Source: Ruminococcus sp. AM22-13
Lineage (GTDB): Bacteria; Bacillota; Clostridia; Lachnospirales; Lachnospiraceae
Direction of reading: 5' to 3'
Assembly (NCBI RefSeq): GCF_003471165.1
Contig: NZ_QRIL01000002.1
Span: forward strand, 124,001-188,000
Length of the DNA stretch: 64,000 nucleotides
A program made the position numbers and the translations under genes. Below, piece after piece: positions 34,606 to 43,801 of this stretch. A model generated the notes under the pieces. That model did no database searches. It had not been told where the DNA came from and saw only the letters and a program-made list of their open reading frames with translations. Positions within the stretch are counted from its first letter, which is position 1. Each line of letters starts with the position of its first letter.

Positions 34606-36429
34606 TTATTCTGGGTTTTTTGTTTCAATCTGGCTGATATCTTTTTCAATTCCCAGATATGGCAGGATATTTTCAAAGATACTCCTGATCACCGGCGCTG
34701 CAATCGTTCCTCCATAGTAAATTCCCTGCGGATTATGAATGATGCATAATCCCAGCACCTGTGGGTTCTCTGCCGGTGCAAATCCAAGGAATGATGAAAT
34801 ATAACGATTTGCACTTCTCGGAAGTGTCTGTGATGTAGCTGTTTTTCCGCCAATAGAATAGCCTTCTATCTTTGCGTTCTTTCCGGAGCCCTGCGACACT
34901 ACTGTCTCCAGGATTTCCCTTACTTTTTTCGAAGTTTCCTCAGAAACAATCCCCTCTTTTACGGGAAATTCCAGCTTCTTTCCTTCTGTGCCATCCGGAT
35001 TTAAAACTGCCACCCCGAAATGTGGAGTTATGCGCCTGCCGCCATTGATCAGAGAACTTACCGTTGTCGCAAGCTGGACCGGCGTGATCTGAAATGACTG
35101 TCCGAAAGAGACGGTTGCCAGTTCTACTTCTCCCATATTTTTCTTCTGATGCATAATCGTACCTGCCTCTCCGGGCAGATCTATCCCCGTTTTGTCCAGA
35201 AGGCCAAACTGTCTGAAATATTTATAGTAACGATCAACTCCCAGCCTCAGCCCTACTTCAATAAACACCGGATTACAGGAGTTCTGCGCTCCCTCCACGA
35301 AATTCTGTGAACCATGCCCAATTCTTTTTGCACAATGAATTCGTCTGTCTTCTACCAACTTATATCCCGGACAATAGAAACGGTCATTCGGCGTTACAAC
35401 TCCCGCTTCCAGTCCTGCAGACATCGTAATAATTTTGAATGTGGAACCTGGTTCATAGGTATCATTCATGCAGGGATTTCTCCACATTTGATTTAACAAC
35501 TCCTGTTTTCTTTTCGACTTTGTCTTTGCCGCCATCTGTGCTGCTGTCTGTTCAGTTTCTTTTTCTATTGTCTGTTCTTCCCGCATATCTAACTTTGCCT
35601 GCAAATCTTCATTCAATGTAAACGGATCATTCAGGTCAAATTCCGGCACATTCACGCACGCGTAGATTTCTCCATTCTGCGGATTCATAAGCAGAATGGA
35701 TACACGCTCTGCCTGCTTCTCTTCCATCACCTTCAAAGCAGCCTGTTGCGCATATTCCTGGATATTCGCATCGAGGCTGAGTATCAGGCTTTTTCCCTCT
35801 TCCGGGTCCTGCCTTGTCTCCCCAAGTTTATCAATTTCCACTCCTCTGGCATCTGTTGTCGTCAGGATTTTTCCGGGTTCTCCCTTTAATATGTCCTCAT
35901 ATTTTACTTCAAGACCGATAATTCCCTGGTTATCCCCTCCTGTAAAACCGATTACCTTTGAAGCCAGACTTCCGTATGGATAATAGCGTTTATAATCCTC
36001 GTCAACCTTCACACCTGCCAGATTACTCTCCCTTATTTCGTCCCCCACACTTTTCTCTACATTTGTTTTTACTCTTTCTATGGAAGAAACTTTTTCTACC
36101 CGTTTACGTACTGTCGCTTCATCCATTTTCAGTTTCTGAGTCAATAAAGCAATCACCTTTTCCGGCTCTTTGATCTGACTGTGGATCACAGAAATCGTAC
36201 AGACTGTCCTGTTTGATGCCAGCACGTTTCCTTTTGCATCCAAAATCTTACCTCTGGCAGCCTTGATGTCACGTTCTCTCTCATGAAGATCTTTCGCTTT
36301 CTCATAATAGTGATCTGATCTGAAACACATAAGGTATACAAGTCTGCCAATCAGGCCTGACATCATCAGAATGCAGCATACAAATACCACCCATATCTTT
36401 TTCTTATGAAACGTCATATTTTTTTTCAT
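34606..36429 (-). CDS. SpoVD/PBP2-like class B penicillin-binding protein
   Basis: 607 aa. One membrane helix (IWVVFVCCILMMSGLIGRLVY), dimerisation domain (RERDIKAARGKILDAKGNVLA), transpeptidase domain with YEPGSTFK (Ser about 330), QNSCNPVF (SxN) and, unusually, GGKTATSQ (about 530) where the KTG motif has Ala for Gly. There is no C-terminal PASTA domain. The ATG follows directly on the T-run of a strong terminator-like hairpin and no ribosome site is visible between them, so expression is likely restrained. It may be the sporulation (SpoVD-like) paralogue of the preceding PBP. Confidence 0.85.
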   Translation of the reverse strand: MKKNMTFHKKKIWVVFVCCILMMSGLIGRLVYLMCFRSDHYYEKAKDLHERERDIKAARGKILDAKGNVLASNRTVCTISVIHSQIKEPEKVIALLTQKLKMDEATVRKRVEKVSSIERVKTNVEKSVGDEIRESNLAGVKVDEDYKRYYPYGSLASKVIGFTGGDNQGIIGLEVKYEDILKGEPGKILTTTDARGVEIDKLGETRQDPEEGKSLILSLDANIQEYAQQAALKVMEEKQAERVSILLMNPQNGEIYACVNVPEFDLNDPFTLNEDLQAKLDMREEQTIEKETEQTAAQMAAKTKSKRKQELLNQMWRNPCMNDTYEPGSTFKIITMSAGLEAGVVTPNDRFYCPGYKLVEDRRIHCAKRIGHGSQNFVEGAQNSCNPVFIEVGLRLGVDRYYKYFRQFGLLDKTGIDLPGEAGTIMHQKKNMGEVELATVSFGQSFQITPVQLATTVSSLINGGRRITPHFGVAVLNPDGTEGKKLEFPVKEGIVSEETSKKVREILETVVSQGSGKNAKIEGYSIGGKTATSQTLPRSANRYISSFLGFAPAENPQVLGLCIIHNPQGIYYGGTIAAPVIRSIFENILPYLGIEKDISQIETKNPE

Positions 36430-36430
36430 A

Positions 36431-36480
36431 AAAAAGTCCCGCAGAGATCGTCACATTAATATATGACATTACTCTGCGGG
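36431..36480 (-). terminator. Strong terminator inside the dcw cluster, between the two PBP genes
   Basis: On minus CCCGCAGAG (36480-36472) pairs with CTCTGCGGG (36446-36438), with an inner TGTCA/TGTGACG stem, followed by ACTTTTTT. The next gene starts at the end of the T-run. Confidence 0.8.
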
Positions 36481-36545
36481 GGTATGTTATTTTATGAAAT
36501 TGCTATAGTTCCAGACAACAGCCATAAACCGTCATAAATAATTCC

Positions 36546-38780
36546 TTATTCCAGTCCGGCTTCTTCGTTTGTGATGCCATCACTCTCTGCATTATTATCC
36601 TGTGTTGTCTCCGCCTCATCATCTTCCAGCGGTGCAGGTGCATCCGGATTGGAAACTGCATCTCCGGAGGAGTCTGTATCTGTACTTCCTGCAGCAGAAA
36701 CCAGATTTGTGGACATCTTATAATTTCCATTATCATCTAAAATATGATCTCCGTTAGCATCTAACAGATATCCATTTTCATCAATTCGGTTTCCATCCCA
36801 GTCAATAAGATTTCCATCTGCGTCTTCCAGGTTTCCGTCACTGTTCAGTGCGCCGCCTGAAACACTCTTTAAGTGTCCTTTAAAGCCTTCCCATAACTCT
36901 GTCTCCGGTACTGTTCCATCTTCTGATTCATCCGGTGTTACATTCAGATAAGGCAGGAGTTCAGAAAGAATTCCCTGTGCAATATACTGTGGATAAGTAC
37001 TGTTTGCCTGATCATCAACATTCGGCTCATCGACTACTACATAGATTACAACTGCCGGATCATCGACAGGTGCAAATCCAATAAAAGAAACCAGATATTT
37101 GCCATTTCCTCGAGGATATTTCTCGGCTGTACCTGTTTTACCACCTGAACTGTAACCCTGTACTTTAGAATGGCGGCTGGTACCCTGCTGTACACTTAAT
37201 GCCATGTAACTTCTGATATCACTTGAGATTCTTGAAGAAATCGTCTGTTTCAGAAGTGTTGGCGTAATCGTTTTTACTGTACTGCCATTGCTGTCCAGAA
37301 TTTTTGTTACCAGATGTGGCTGATAATAATATCCGCCATTGATAACAGAACTCATTGCATTTACTTCCTGGATCATTGTGCAGGTAAATCCCTGGCCGAA
37401 AGCTGAGCAGGCAAGCTCTGTCTCTCCCATGGAATCTTTCGTATGGATAATGCCGGCGCCTTCATTTGGAAGGTCGATCCCAGTTCTCGTTCCGAAGTTA
37501 AACAGACTCTGCGCCTTGATAAACTGGGTAGCTCCCATCTTGGCACCAATCTGCATCATCGCATCATTACAGGAGTTGGCGATTACTTCACCCAGTGTTT
37601 CCGTACCATGTGCACTTGGATAAACCGCACATTTAATCATGGTATCTCCGAAAATCTGAGAACCATCACACACGAATGTATCTGTCTCCTGAATTGCACC
37701 TTTTTCCAGTGCAGAAGCCATAACGATCGGTTTTACTACAGATCCCGGTTCATAGGCATCTGTCACACAGAAGTTGCTCCACATACCATTTAAAGCCTCA
37801 ACCGTTTCCTCATCATTCATAGCTTTAATTTCATCTTCAGTATATACATTAGATAAATCTCGCGGATTATTCAGATCATAACGGTCACCGCCATCCATGG
37901 CAATAATCTCACCAGTGGAAGGATTCTCGACAATAACACCGATATTCTCGGCTCCCATTGCTTCTTTAAATCCATTGACATACTTCTCAACGATCTGCTG
38001 TGCCCCGATATCAATGCTTGTCTGAATACTCTTACCATTTACAGCAGGAATGATTGTCTGTTCTACGTCTGAATCATTATTGATATATCCATACTGTCTT
38101 CCATCCACACCTGTCAGCGTGCTGTTATAATATCCTTCCAATCCGATATCTGCAACATCTCTGTCCAGTGCAAACCCAACCGTATCACAGGCAGTTTCAT
38201 TAAACGGATAACTTCTCAGGTAATCTTCCTCAAACCAGATACCTTTGATGTCAGCTCTCTCTTTTGCCTGTGCAGCTGTGAGTCCCGAATCCTCATCTTC
38301 AGCCTTATATGCCTCAAATTCTTTCTTCTTATCCATAGATAACTGTTTCATCAGAATCTGATACTGGCTCTTGCTCGTTCTTGAATCTGACAGAAGAGAG
38401 CGCACCGTTTCTTCGTCAATTCCCAACACTTCGTTTAACGCCCGAATCGTCGGCTCTACGTAATCCTCATCGGAATTTACTGTTTTACAATCCAGGATCA
38501 CATTATAAACTTTATTGCTGGTGGCCAGGATATTTCCGTTTTTATCATAAATATCGCCTCTTTTTGCCGGCAGTACCTGACTTTCATATTTCTGCTGAGC
38601 CTGGCTTAATACCTGTTTCTTATATTTTCTTCCATCAGTAGCATTAATAAATGTAATTCTTAGTATTAATACTACTAAAGCCAGTAATACTAGTCCAAAT
38701 AGTATTACCAGCTTCTCTTTCATCTTTTGATTTATTTTTCTCTGAGGTTTTCTGCGGCCTCTTTTTCGTGTATTACTCAA
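36546..38780 (-). CDS. Class B penicillin-binding protein (FtsI/PBP2B-like) with acidic tail
   Basis: 744 aa. One membrane helix (KLVILFGLVLLALVVLIL), PBP dimer domain (PAKRGDIYDKNGNILATS), transpeptidase motifs YEPGSVVK (Ser about 347), ANSCNDAM (SxN) and GGKTGTAEK (about 548). It cross-links septal peptidoglycan, probably with FtsW. From about residue 640 a tail of Asp/Gly/Asn repeats (DGNLEDADGNLIDWDGN, ENGYLLDANGDHILDDNG) and a final Asp/Glu/Thr-rich stretch replaces the PASTA domains found in some homologues. It follows the ftsL-like gene by eight bases. Confidence 0.92.
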   Translation of the reverse strand: MSNTRKRGRRKPQRKINQKMKEKLVILFGLVLLALVVLILRITFINATDGRKYKKQVLSQAQQKYESQVLPAKRGDIYDKNGNILATSNKVYNVILDCKTVNSDEDYVEPTIRALNEVLGIDEETVRSLLSDSRTSKSQYQILMKQLSMDKKKEFEAYKAEDEDSGLTAAQAKERADIKGIWFEEDYLRSYPFNETACDTVGFALDRDVADIGLEGYYNSTLTGVDGRQYGYINNDSDVEQTIIPAVNGKSIQTSIDIGAQQIVEKYVNGFKEAMGAENIGVIVENPSTGEIIAMDGGDRYDLNNPRDLSNVYTEDEIKAMNDEETVEALNGMWSNFCVTDAYEPGSVVKPIVMASALEKGAIQETDTFVCDGSQIFGDTMIKCAVYPSAHGTETLGEVIANSCNDAMMQIGAKMGATQFIKAQSLFNFGTRTGIDLPNEGAGIIHTKDSMGETELACSAFGQGFTCTMIQEVNAMSSVINGGYYYQPHLVTKILDSNGSTVKTITPTLLKQTISSRISSDIRSYMALSVQQGTSRHSKVQGYSSGGKTGTAEKYPRGNGKYLVSFIGFAPVDDPAVVIYVVVDEPNVDDQANSTYPQYIAQGILSELLPYLNVTPDESEDGTVPETELWEGFKGHLKSVSGGALNSDGNLEDADGNLIDWDGNRIDENGYLLDANGDHILDDNGNYKMSTNLVSAAGSTDTDSSGDAVSNPDAPAPLEDDEAETTQDNNAESDGITNEEAGLE

Positions 38781-38788
38781 TTAATCAC

Positions 38789-39367
38789 CTACTTTGAATC
38801 TGGTATATCCTGATACTGTCTCACATAGCTGTTGCCGGATGTAGAATAGGTTACTGTCTGATCATCTGATGGATATTTCATTCCCAGTCTTCCCAGTGCA
38901 GTCTGCTTGATCTGATTCAGATCCACATTAGATGTGACCTGACTGTAATATGCATCATTATCTTCTTTTAAGCTTGCCAGCTCTTCCTCAAGGGATGCGA
39001 CTGTACTCATTTTCGCTGTGATCTCCGATTTATACCGCAGATACTTCACAGAGCAAAACAATATAGCTACACACATAACAGCCAGAAATGCTACAAATCC
39101 CCAGTTCATTGCTGCTGCTTTCTGTCTGTTCTTCTGTGCTTCTTTACTTAACTGATGTTTCTGCTTTGGTACCGGTGCCGGCTGGGCCTGCACCCTGCGG
39201 TTTCGATTCGGCTGCTGTTTTCCCGGATATGGTCTCTGCGGCTGTCTGGTTCTCTCCGGAACTTCCGCAAGTCGTCTGACCGTATTTCCCTCAACATACA
39301 TTCCTCTGTTTACTCTGGCATTGTTCCTGCTTCTTCTAGCTGTTTCAGTCCTGGTCGTTTTCGCCAT
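38789..39367 (-). CDS. ftsL: FtsL-like septum protein
   Basis: 192 aa. A basic, Arg/Gln/Pro-rich cytoplasmic N-terminus of about 85 residues, one membrane helix (MNWGFVAFLAVMCVAILFCSV), and an extracellular coiled coil (YKSEITAKMSTVASLEEELASLKEDNDAYYS) followed by the LNQIKQTALGRLGM block that is typical of FtsL/DivIC. Position between rsmH and the PBP gene is the classic ftsL slot. Sequence conservation in this family is low, so the call rests on architecture and synteny. Confidence 0.85.
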   Translation of the reverse strand: MAKTTRTETARRSRNNARVNRGMYVEGNTVRRLAEVPERTRQPQRPYPGKQQPNRNRRVQAQPAPVPKQKHQLSKEAQKNRQKAAAMNWGFVAFLAVMCVAILFCSVKYLRYKSEITAKMSTVASLEEELASLKEDNDAYYSQVTSNVDLNQIKQTALGRLGMKYPSDDQTVTYSTSGNSYVRQYQDIPDSK

Positions 39368-39382
39368 TTCATGCCTCTCTAA

Positions 39383-40318
39383 TTATAATACTCTCTCAAA
39401 AATTCTAAGCTTTGCACTCTTAGAACGCGGATTTTCTTCCATCTCTGTCTCCCCGGGAAGAATCGGCTTTCTTGTGATCACTTTTCCCTTTGATTTCTTT
39501 CCACATACACATACCGGGAAATCTGAAGGACATGTACATGGATTCTCATTTTTTCTGAAAATCGTCTTAACGATTCTGTCTTCTAGTGAGTGAAAAGTGA
39601 TGATGCAAAGTCTTCCTCCGTCATCAAGGATATCAATCATTCCATCCAGTGAATCTCTCAGTACATCAAGTTCCCTGTTAAGTTCAATTCGGATTGCCTG
39701 AAAAGTTCTCTTAGCGGGATGTCCTGATTTCACCTGCATCTTCATTGGGATAGATTCCCTGATGATCTCTGTGAGTTCTCCGGTCGTAGTGATCGGCTTC
39801 ACCTGCCTTGCGGCAACTATATGTTTTGCGATGTTCTTCGCAAATTTATCTTCACCGTAGTCACGAATGATACGGTATAACTCTTTCTCTTCATAGCCAT
39901 TGACAATATCACTGGCTGTCTGCATCTGGCGCTGATCCATTCGCATATCAAGCGGCGCATCTACCCTGTAGGTAAAACCGCGCTCCTCATTATCAAGCTG
40001 ATAGGAAGATACTCCAAGGTCAAGTAGAATCCCGTCGACTTTGTTGATGCCTCTTGCTGCCAGTTCCGATACCATGTAACAATAATTGCTGCGAATGACA
40101 GTAGCCTGTTTAAAGGGTGCTAACCTCTCACTCGCAGCAATTATCGCATCTTGGTCCTGATCTATGCCAATAAATCTCCCCTTGGCAGAAAGCTTCTTAC
40201 ATACCTCACGGGCATGTCCCGCACCTCCTAAAGTGCCATCCACGTAGATTCCGTCTGGTTTGATATTCAAACCTTCAATGGTCTCTTCCAGTAATACAGA
40301 TTTGTGTTTAAATTCCAT
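39383..40318 (-). CDS. rsmH: 16S rRNA (cytosine1402-N4)-methyltransferase RsmH (MraW)
   Basis: 311 aa. Starts [17 protein letters not shown]-binding loop [33 protein letters not shown] and C-terminal [36 protein letters not shown]. It methylates C1402 of 16S rRNA. The ATG at 40318 has AGGAG seven bases upstream; an upstream in-frame start would lack it. Second gene of the mraZ operon. Confidence 0.97.
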   Translation of the reverse strand: MEFKHKSVLLEETIEGLNIKPDGIYVDGTLGGAGHAREVCKKLSAKGRFIGIDQDQDAIIAASERLAPFKQATVIRSNYCYMVSELAARGINKVDGILLDLGVSSYQLDNEERGFTYRVDAPLDMRMDQRQMQTASDIVNGYEEKELYRIIRDYGEDKFAKNIAKHIVAARQVKPITTTGELTEIIRESIPMKMQVKSGHPAKRTFQAIRIELNRELDVLRDSLDGMIDILDDGGRLCIITFHSLEDRIVKTIFRKNENPCTCPSDFPVCVCGKKSKGKVITRKPILPGETEMEENPRSKSAKLRIFERVL

Positions 40319-40369
40319 ATCCGTCTCCTGTCTGGATTTACTCTGCAAGATACTTTAAACGATTCCTGA

Positions 40370-40801
40370 TTAAATAGTGATTCCCAGGTCCTGCATGCTC
40401 TCTGCAATGCTGTCCATGTCATCATAATTACAGTTCTCGCTCCACTTTTCTTTGCTCCAAACTTCGATCCTGTTCAGATTACCAGTCAGAACTACATCCT
40501 TCTCTAAACCTGCAAATTCACGCAGAGTCTGCGGTACAAGGATTCGCCCCTGTTTGTCCAGTTCGCATGTAGTTGCTCCGGCAACAAAAAATCGTGAAAA
40601 AGTTCTCGCATTTTTATTTGTAAGTGGTAATGCTCTGAGTTTCATTTCAAAGGATTCCCATTCATCCATCGGATAAATAGAAAGACAGCCATCAAGTCCT
40701 TTTGTCAAAACAAACTCTTCCCCTAAGAGTTCCCTGAATTTAGAAGGAATGATCAGGCGCCCCTTCGCGTCGATCGTGTGGTTATACTCTCCCATGAACA
40801 T
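40370..40801 (-). CDS. mraZ: Transcriptional regulator MraZ
   Basis: 143 aa with two SpoVT/AbrB-like halves, each with the DxKGR/ DxxGR signature: [20 protein letters not shown] and [19 protein letters not shown]. The start MFMGEYNH is the usual one, with AGGTG upstream; a GTG nine bases earlier is less likely. MraZ binds direct repeats ahead of its own operon and represses it; a matching set of boxes is seen at 40881-40916. Confidence 0.96.
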   Translation of the reverse strand: MFMGEYNHTIDAKGRLIIPSKFRELLGEEFVLTKGLDGCLSIYPMDEWESFEMKLRALPLTNKNARTFSRFFVAGATTCELDKQGRILVPQTLREFAGLEKDVVLTGNLNRIEVWSKEKWSENCNYDDMDSIAESMQDLGITI

Positions 40802-40880
40802 GTTACTCACCTACTCTCACGAAATCTGATTCTCCCCTTCAGATTTCTCAGGTGGTAATGGTCTTCTCTGCCATTATTCC

Positions 40881-40916
40881 CCCATTCACCACCACTATTC
40901 ACCACTTTCTACCACT
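40881..40916 (-). promoter_or_regulatory. MraZ-box array
   Basis: On minus AGTGGT occurs at 40916-40911, 40906-40901 and 40896-40891, exactly ten bases apart, with a fourth weaker unit AATGGG at 40886-40881. The one-turn spacing just downstream of the -10 element is what is known for MraZ operators. Confidence 0.85.
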
Positions 40917-40925
40917 TATGTGTTT

Positions 40926-40954
40926 ATTCTAAACTATTTAGGCTGAAAAAACAA
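40926..40954 (-). promoter_or_regulatory. Putative promoter of the dcw cluster
   Basis: On minus TTGTTT (40954-40949), 17 bases, TAGAAT (40931-40926). The predicted start point falls at the first MraZ box. The rest of the 40955-41187 gap is AT-rich and holds only the lgt-side hairpins. Confidence 0.7.
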
Positions 40955-41039
40955 GGGGGAGAAACAGATTTTTGAAATTTAGAACTCTGTTAACATTTAT
41001 GAAATAACCTTATTTTTAAGAAAAAATATAAATTTTATA

Positions 41040-41067
41040 CGTAAAAAGTGGGATGAAATACCACTTT
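41040..41067 (-). terminator. Terminator downstream of lgt
   Basis: On minus AAAGTGG (41067-41061) and CCACTTT (41051-41045), then TTTTT shared with the stem end. A second hairpin TGTGGGA/TCCCACA (41120-41138) lies closer to the lgt stop. Confidence 0.65.
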
Positions 41068-41187
41068 CACCCCACTCAACTTTCAGATCTGTTGTTTTTT
41101 ATACATCTTCTTTAGAATTTGTGGGAGAATTTCCCACATGTTGCCTCCACTCTTCTGGAATATGTGCATATTCTGAGTTTTCCCAGT

Positions 41188-42447
41188 TCACATTTTCATC
41201 CGAATCTTCTGATTTTTTTCAGCTACTTTTGTCTGCGTTTCTTTTTTATCAGCATTTTTATTCTTCTCAAGCTGATCATTTATCTCTGATGGAATACTCT
41301 GCACATCTTGCTTCTGTTCTTCTGGTAGATTTTGTATTTCCTGATTTCTGTCTGCATCCGCCTGCATCTTTGTCTCTGATTCTGCATTCTTACTTATGTC
41401 TGTATTCTCATCTATATCTGCATTCAGATGTTCCTTATTTAACTTCAACAGGCTGACCTCTTTATCAGTACCTGACTGTGCTTTTATTTTCAGTTCGGTA
41501 CTGACTTCAGAAGTATCTTTCTGCTCCTCATTCTCTTTTTTCCGGATTTCATCCAGCAGAAAACGTTTTCTCCTCCGCCTGCGTATGGCATCTCTTTTCT
41601 GTGTCATCACTCCACGCACGATCACTACCGGTGTGCAGATGATGAACAATGCCGCAGAAATTATCAGAGAAATTCCCAGTTTTGTTCCCGGAATATAAAG
41701 TTTATCTGTTCTGAGCCATTCGAAGAAGAATCTTCCGAGACCATATCCTGCCAGATAGATCATAAATAATTCCCCCTCAAATCTTTTCTTCCTTCTAAGA
41801 GCCAGTAATAACAGCAATAAAATCAGGCACCACAGACTTTCATAGAGAAAAACCGGTTGTACCTGAATATATGAAATCCCATCTACAGTCAGCAGATTAT
41901 CACGCATATTTCCGGAAACTTCCCCCGAGCGCACAGCAGAAAGTGGAAGCTGCATTACCCATGGAAAATCTGCATATTCTCCAAAGGACTCTCTGTTAAA
42001 AAAATTTCCCCATCGTCCGATTATCTGCCCCAGAAGAATTCCCAGACTTGCAATATCCGCTGCCCGCCAGAATGACATCTTTGCAAGTTTGCAAAATACT
42101 GCCGCTGCACAGCAGCCGGCAAGCAGGCCTCCATAGAAAGCATATCCACCATTTCGAAAATCCAGGATTTCATTTAAATTTCCCTTATAAAGTTCCCATG
42201 AAAAAGCCACATAAAACAGCCTGGAACCGACCACAGAGAACAAAAGCGAAATAATCGTCATATCCAGATATTTATTCTGGTCTTCCCCACTTCGTTTCGC
42301 CTCAAGTGTCACAAGCCCCATCCCCAGAAGTGCACCGATTGCGATCAGCACACCATAAATGGTAAACTCCATTCCAAATATCTGAAATGAACGGGGCACA
42401 TAACTCAAAACCAGGTCAAGTCCCGGAAAACGTATCGACATTTCCAT
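41188..42447 (-). CDS. lgt: Prolipoprotein diacylglyceryl transferase Lgt with long charged C-terminal extension
   Basis: 419 aa against about 260-290 for typical Lgt. Residues 1-290 are the seven-helix enzyme: YGVLIAIGALLGMGL, GGYAFYGGLLAG, and the Lgt signature GRWGNFFNRESFG (about 148-160; arginine and asparagine needed for catalysis). It transfers diacylglycerol to the lipobox cysteine, acting on products such as XylF. Residues about 290-419 form a hydrophilic tail rich in Glu, Lys, Asp and Asn, with basic stretch RDAIRRRRRKRFLL at its base, so it should be cytoplasmic. No domain is recognisable in it. It follows ychF by 14 bases. Confidence 0.93.
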   Translation of the reverse strand: MEMSIRFPGLDLVLSYVPRSFQIFGMEFTIYGVLIAIGALLGMGLVTLEAKRSGEDQNKYLDMTIISLLFSVVGSRLFYVAFSWELYKGNLNEILDFRNGGYAFYGGLLAGCCAAAVFCKLAKMSFWRAADIASLGILLGQIIGRWGNFFNRESFGEYADFPWVMQLPLSAVRSGEVSGNMRDNLLTVDGISYIQVQPVFLYESLWCLILLLLLLALRRKKRFEGELFMIYLAGYGLGRFFFEWLRTDKLYIPGTKLGISLIISAALFIICTPVVIVRGVMTQKRDAIRRRRRKRFLLDEIRKKENEEQKDTSEVSTELKIKAQSGTDKEVSLLKLNKEHLNADIDENTDISKNAESETKMQADADRNQEIQNLPEEQKQDVQSIPSEINDQLEKNKNADKKETQTKVAEKNQKIRMKM

Positions 42448-42461
42448 ATATCACCCGTTTA

Positions 42462-43559
42462 TTATACATTGAAACGGAATAAAATTACATCTCCATCCTG
42501 TACAATGTATTCTTTACCTTCCATTCTTACAAGACCTTTCTCTCTGGCGCCTGCATAGGAACCGCAGTCCAGAAGATCCTGATAATTTACAACTTCAGCT
42601 TTGATAAATCCTCGCTCAAAATCTGTATGGATCTTACCTGCTGCCTGAGGAGCTTTTGTACCGATCTTAATGGTCCATGCTCTTGTCTCATCTTCACCGG
42701 CAGTAAGGAAACTCATCAGTCCAAGGAGATGATAACTTGCTTTTACAAGTTTCTCAAGACCAGATTCTGTTAATCCAAGATCTTCGAGGAACATTTTCTT
42801 TTCATCTTCATCCAGTTCGGAAATCTCTTCTTCGATCTCTGCACAGATTACAAAAATCTCACTGTTCTGTTCTGCCGCATATTTGCGTACTGCCTGTACA
42901 TGCGCATTATTCGCACCGTCATCAGCCAGATCATCCTCTGCAACATTTGCCGCATAGATCACTGGTTTCCATGTGAGCAGATTGTAAGTAGCCATCCAGC
43001 CTTCTTCATCTTCGCTCTCAAGTTCCATAGTGATTGCCATCTTGCCATCTTCCAGATGAGCTTTTACTTTCTGAAGGAAATCAAGTTCCTTGGCAGCCTC
43101 TTTGTCCATACGTGCTGTCTTTGTAACTTTAGCGATTCTTCTCTCAAGAATCTCAAGGTCTGAGAAGATCAGCTCAAGGTTGATTGTTTCAATATCACGA
43201 AGAGGATCAATACTTCCATCTACATGGATGACATTTGAATCCTCGAAGCAACGTACCACATGAACGATTGCATCTACCTCACGGATGTTTGCAAGGAACT
43301 GGTTTCCAAGTCCTTCACCTTTGGATGCTCCTTTTACAAGCCCTGCGATATCTACGAATTCAATCACAGCAGGTGTCACTTTTTTAGAATGATAAAAATC
43401 ACCCAGAAGTTTCAGTCTCTCATCCGGCACAGTAACGACACCTACGTTCGGGTCGATCGTACAGAATGGATAGTTTGCGGATTCTGCTCCTGCTTTTGTC
43501 AACGAGTTAAATAATGTACTTTTTCCAACGTTTGGTAATCCAACAATTCCCAGTTTCAT
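42462..43559 (-). CDS. ychF: Redox-regulated ATPase YchF (Obg-related)
   Basis: 365 aa. G1 loop [34 protein letters not shown], and the YchF-type NxxE nucleotide motif (ICAEIEEE region) which favours ATP; C-terminal TGS domain with [18 protein letters not shown] and [12 protein letters not shown]. It is a translation-associated ATPase of all bacteria. AAAAGGAG precedes the ATG at about 14 bases, with AAAGAG closer. The 240-base gap upstream contains imperfect hairpins but no gene. Confidence 0.97.
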   Translation of the reverse strand: MKLGIVGLPNVGKSTLFNSLTKAGAESANYPFCTIDPNVGVVTVPDERLKLLGDFYHSKKVTPAVIEFVDIAGLVKGASKGEGLGNQFLANIREVDAIVHVVRCFEDSNVIHVDGSIDPLRDIETINLELIFSDLEILERRIAKVTKTARMDKEAAKELDFLQKVKAHLEDGKMAITMELESEDEEGWMATYNLLTWKPVIYAANVAEDDLADDGANNAHVQAVRKYAAEQNSEIFVICAEIEEEISELDEDEKKMFLEDLGLTESGLEKLVKASYHLLGLMSFLTAGEDETRAWTIKIGTKAPQAAGKIHTDFERGFIKAEVVNYQDLLDCGSYAGAREKGLVRMEGKEYIVQDGDVILFRFNV

Positions 43560-43679
43560 CTCTTTAATATTTCTCCTTTTAATGTACTGATCTTATGATA
43601 ATCGCATCAGATCAAATTGTATGATGGCAAAGGCAAAAGAGCCCTTTACTTTTGTCATCTTTTATATTTTTACACAAAT

Positions 43680-43801
43680 ACTTTCATTATTTTATCATAA
43701 CCCCTTATGATGTGCAAGTTGCTGTTCACTGCACATGTGACAATATCGGCGATACAAGAGATATGAAAAATAAAATGAAGCAGGGGACTTACCTGATTCG
43801 G
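43680..43801 (-). terminator. Imperfect terminator-like hairpin behind thiN
   Basis: On minus CAGGGACACTT (within the last thiN codons) can pair with AAGTCCCCTG about 45 bases on (43774-43783 on plus), followed by CTTCATTTTATTTTT. The pairing is interrupted, so this is a tentative end of the priA-thiN operon. Confidence 0.35.

Noticed and set aside
36503..36736. Small minus-strand frame between the two PBP genes
   Set aside because: Out-of-frame shadow of the 3' end of the FtsI-like PBP gene without a ribosome site.
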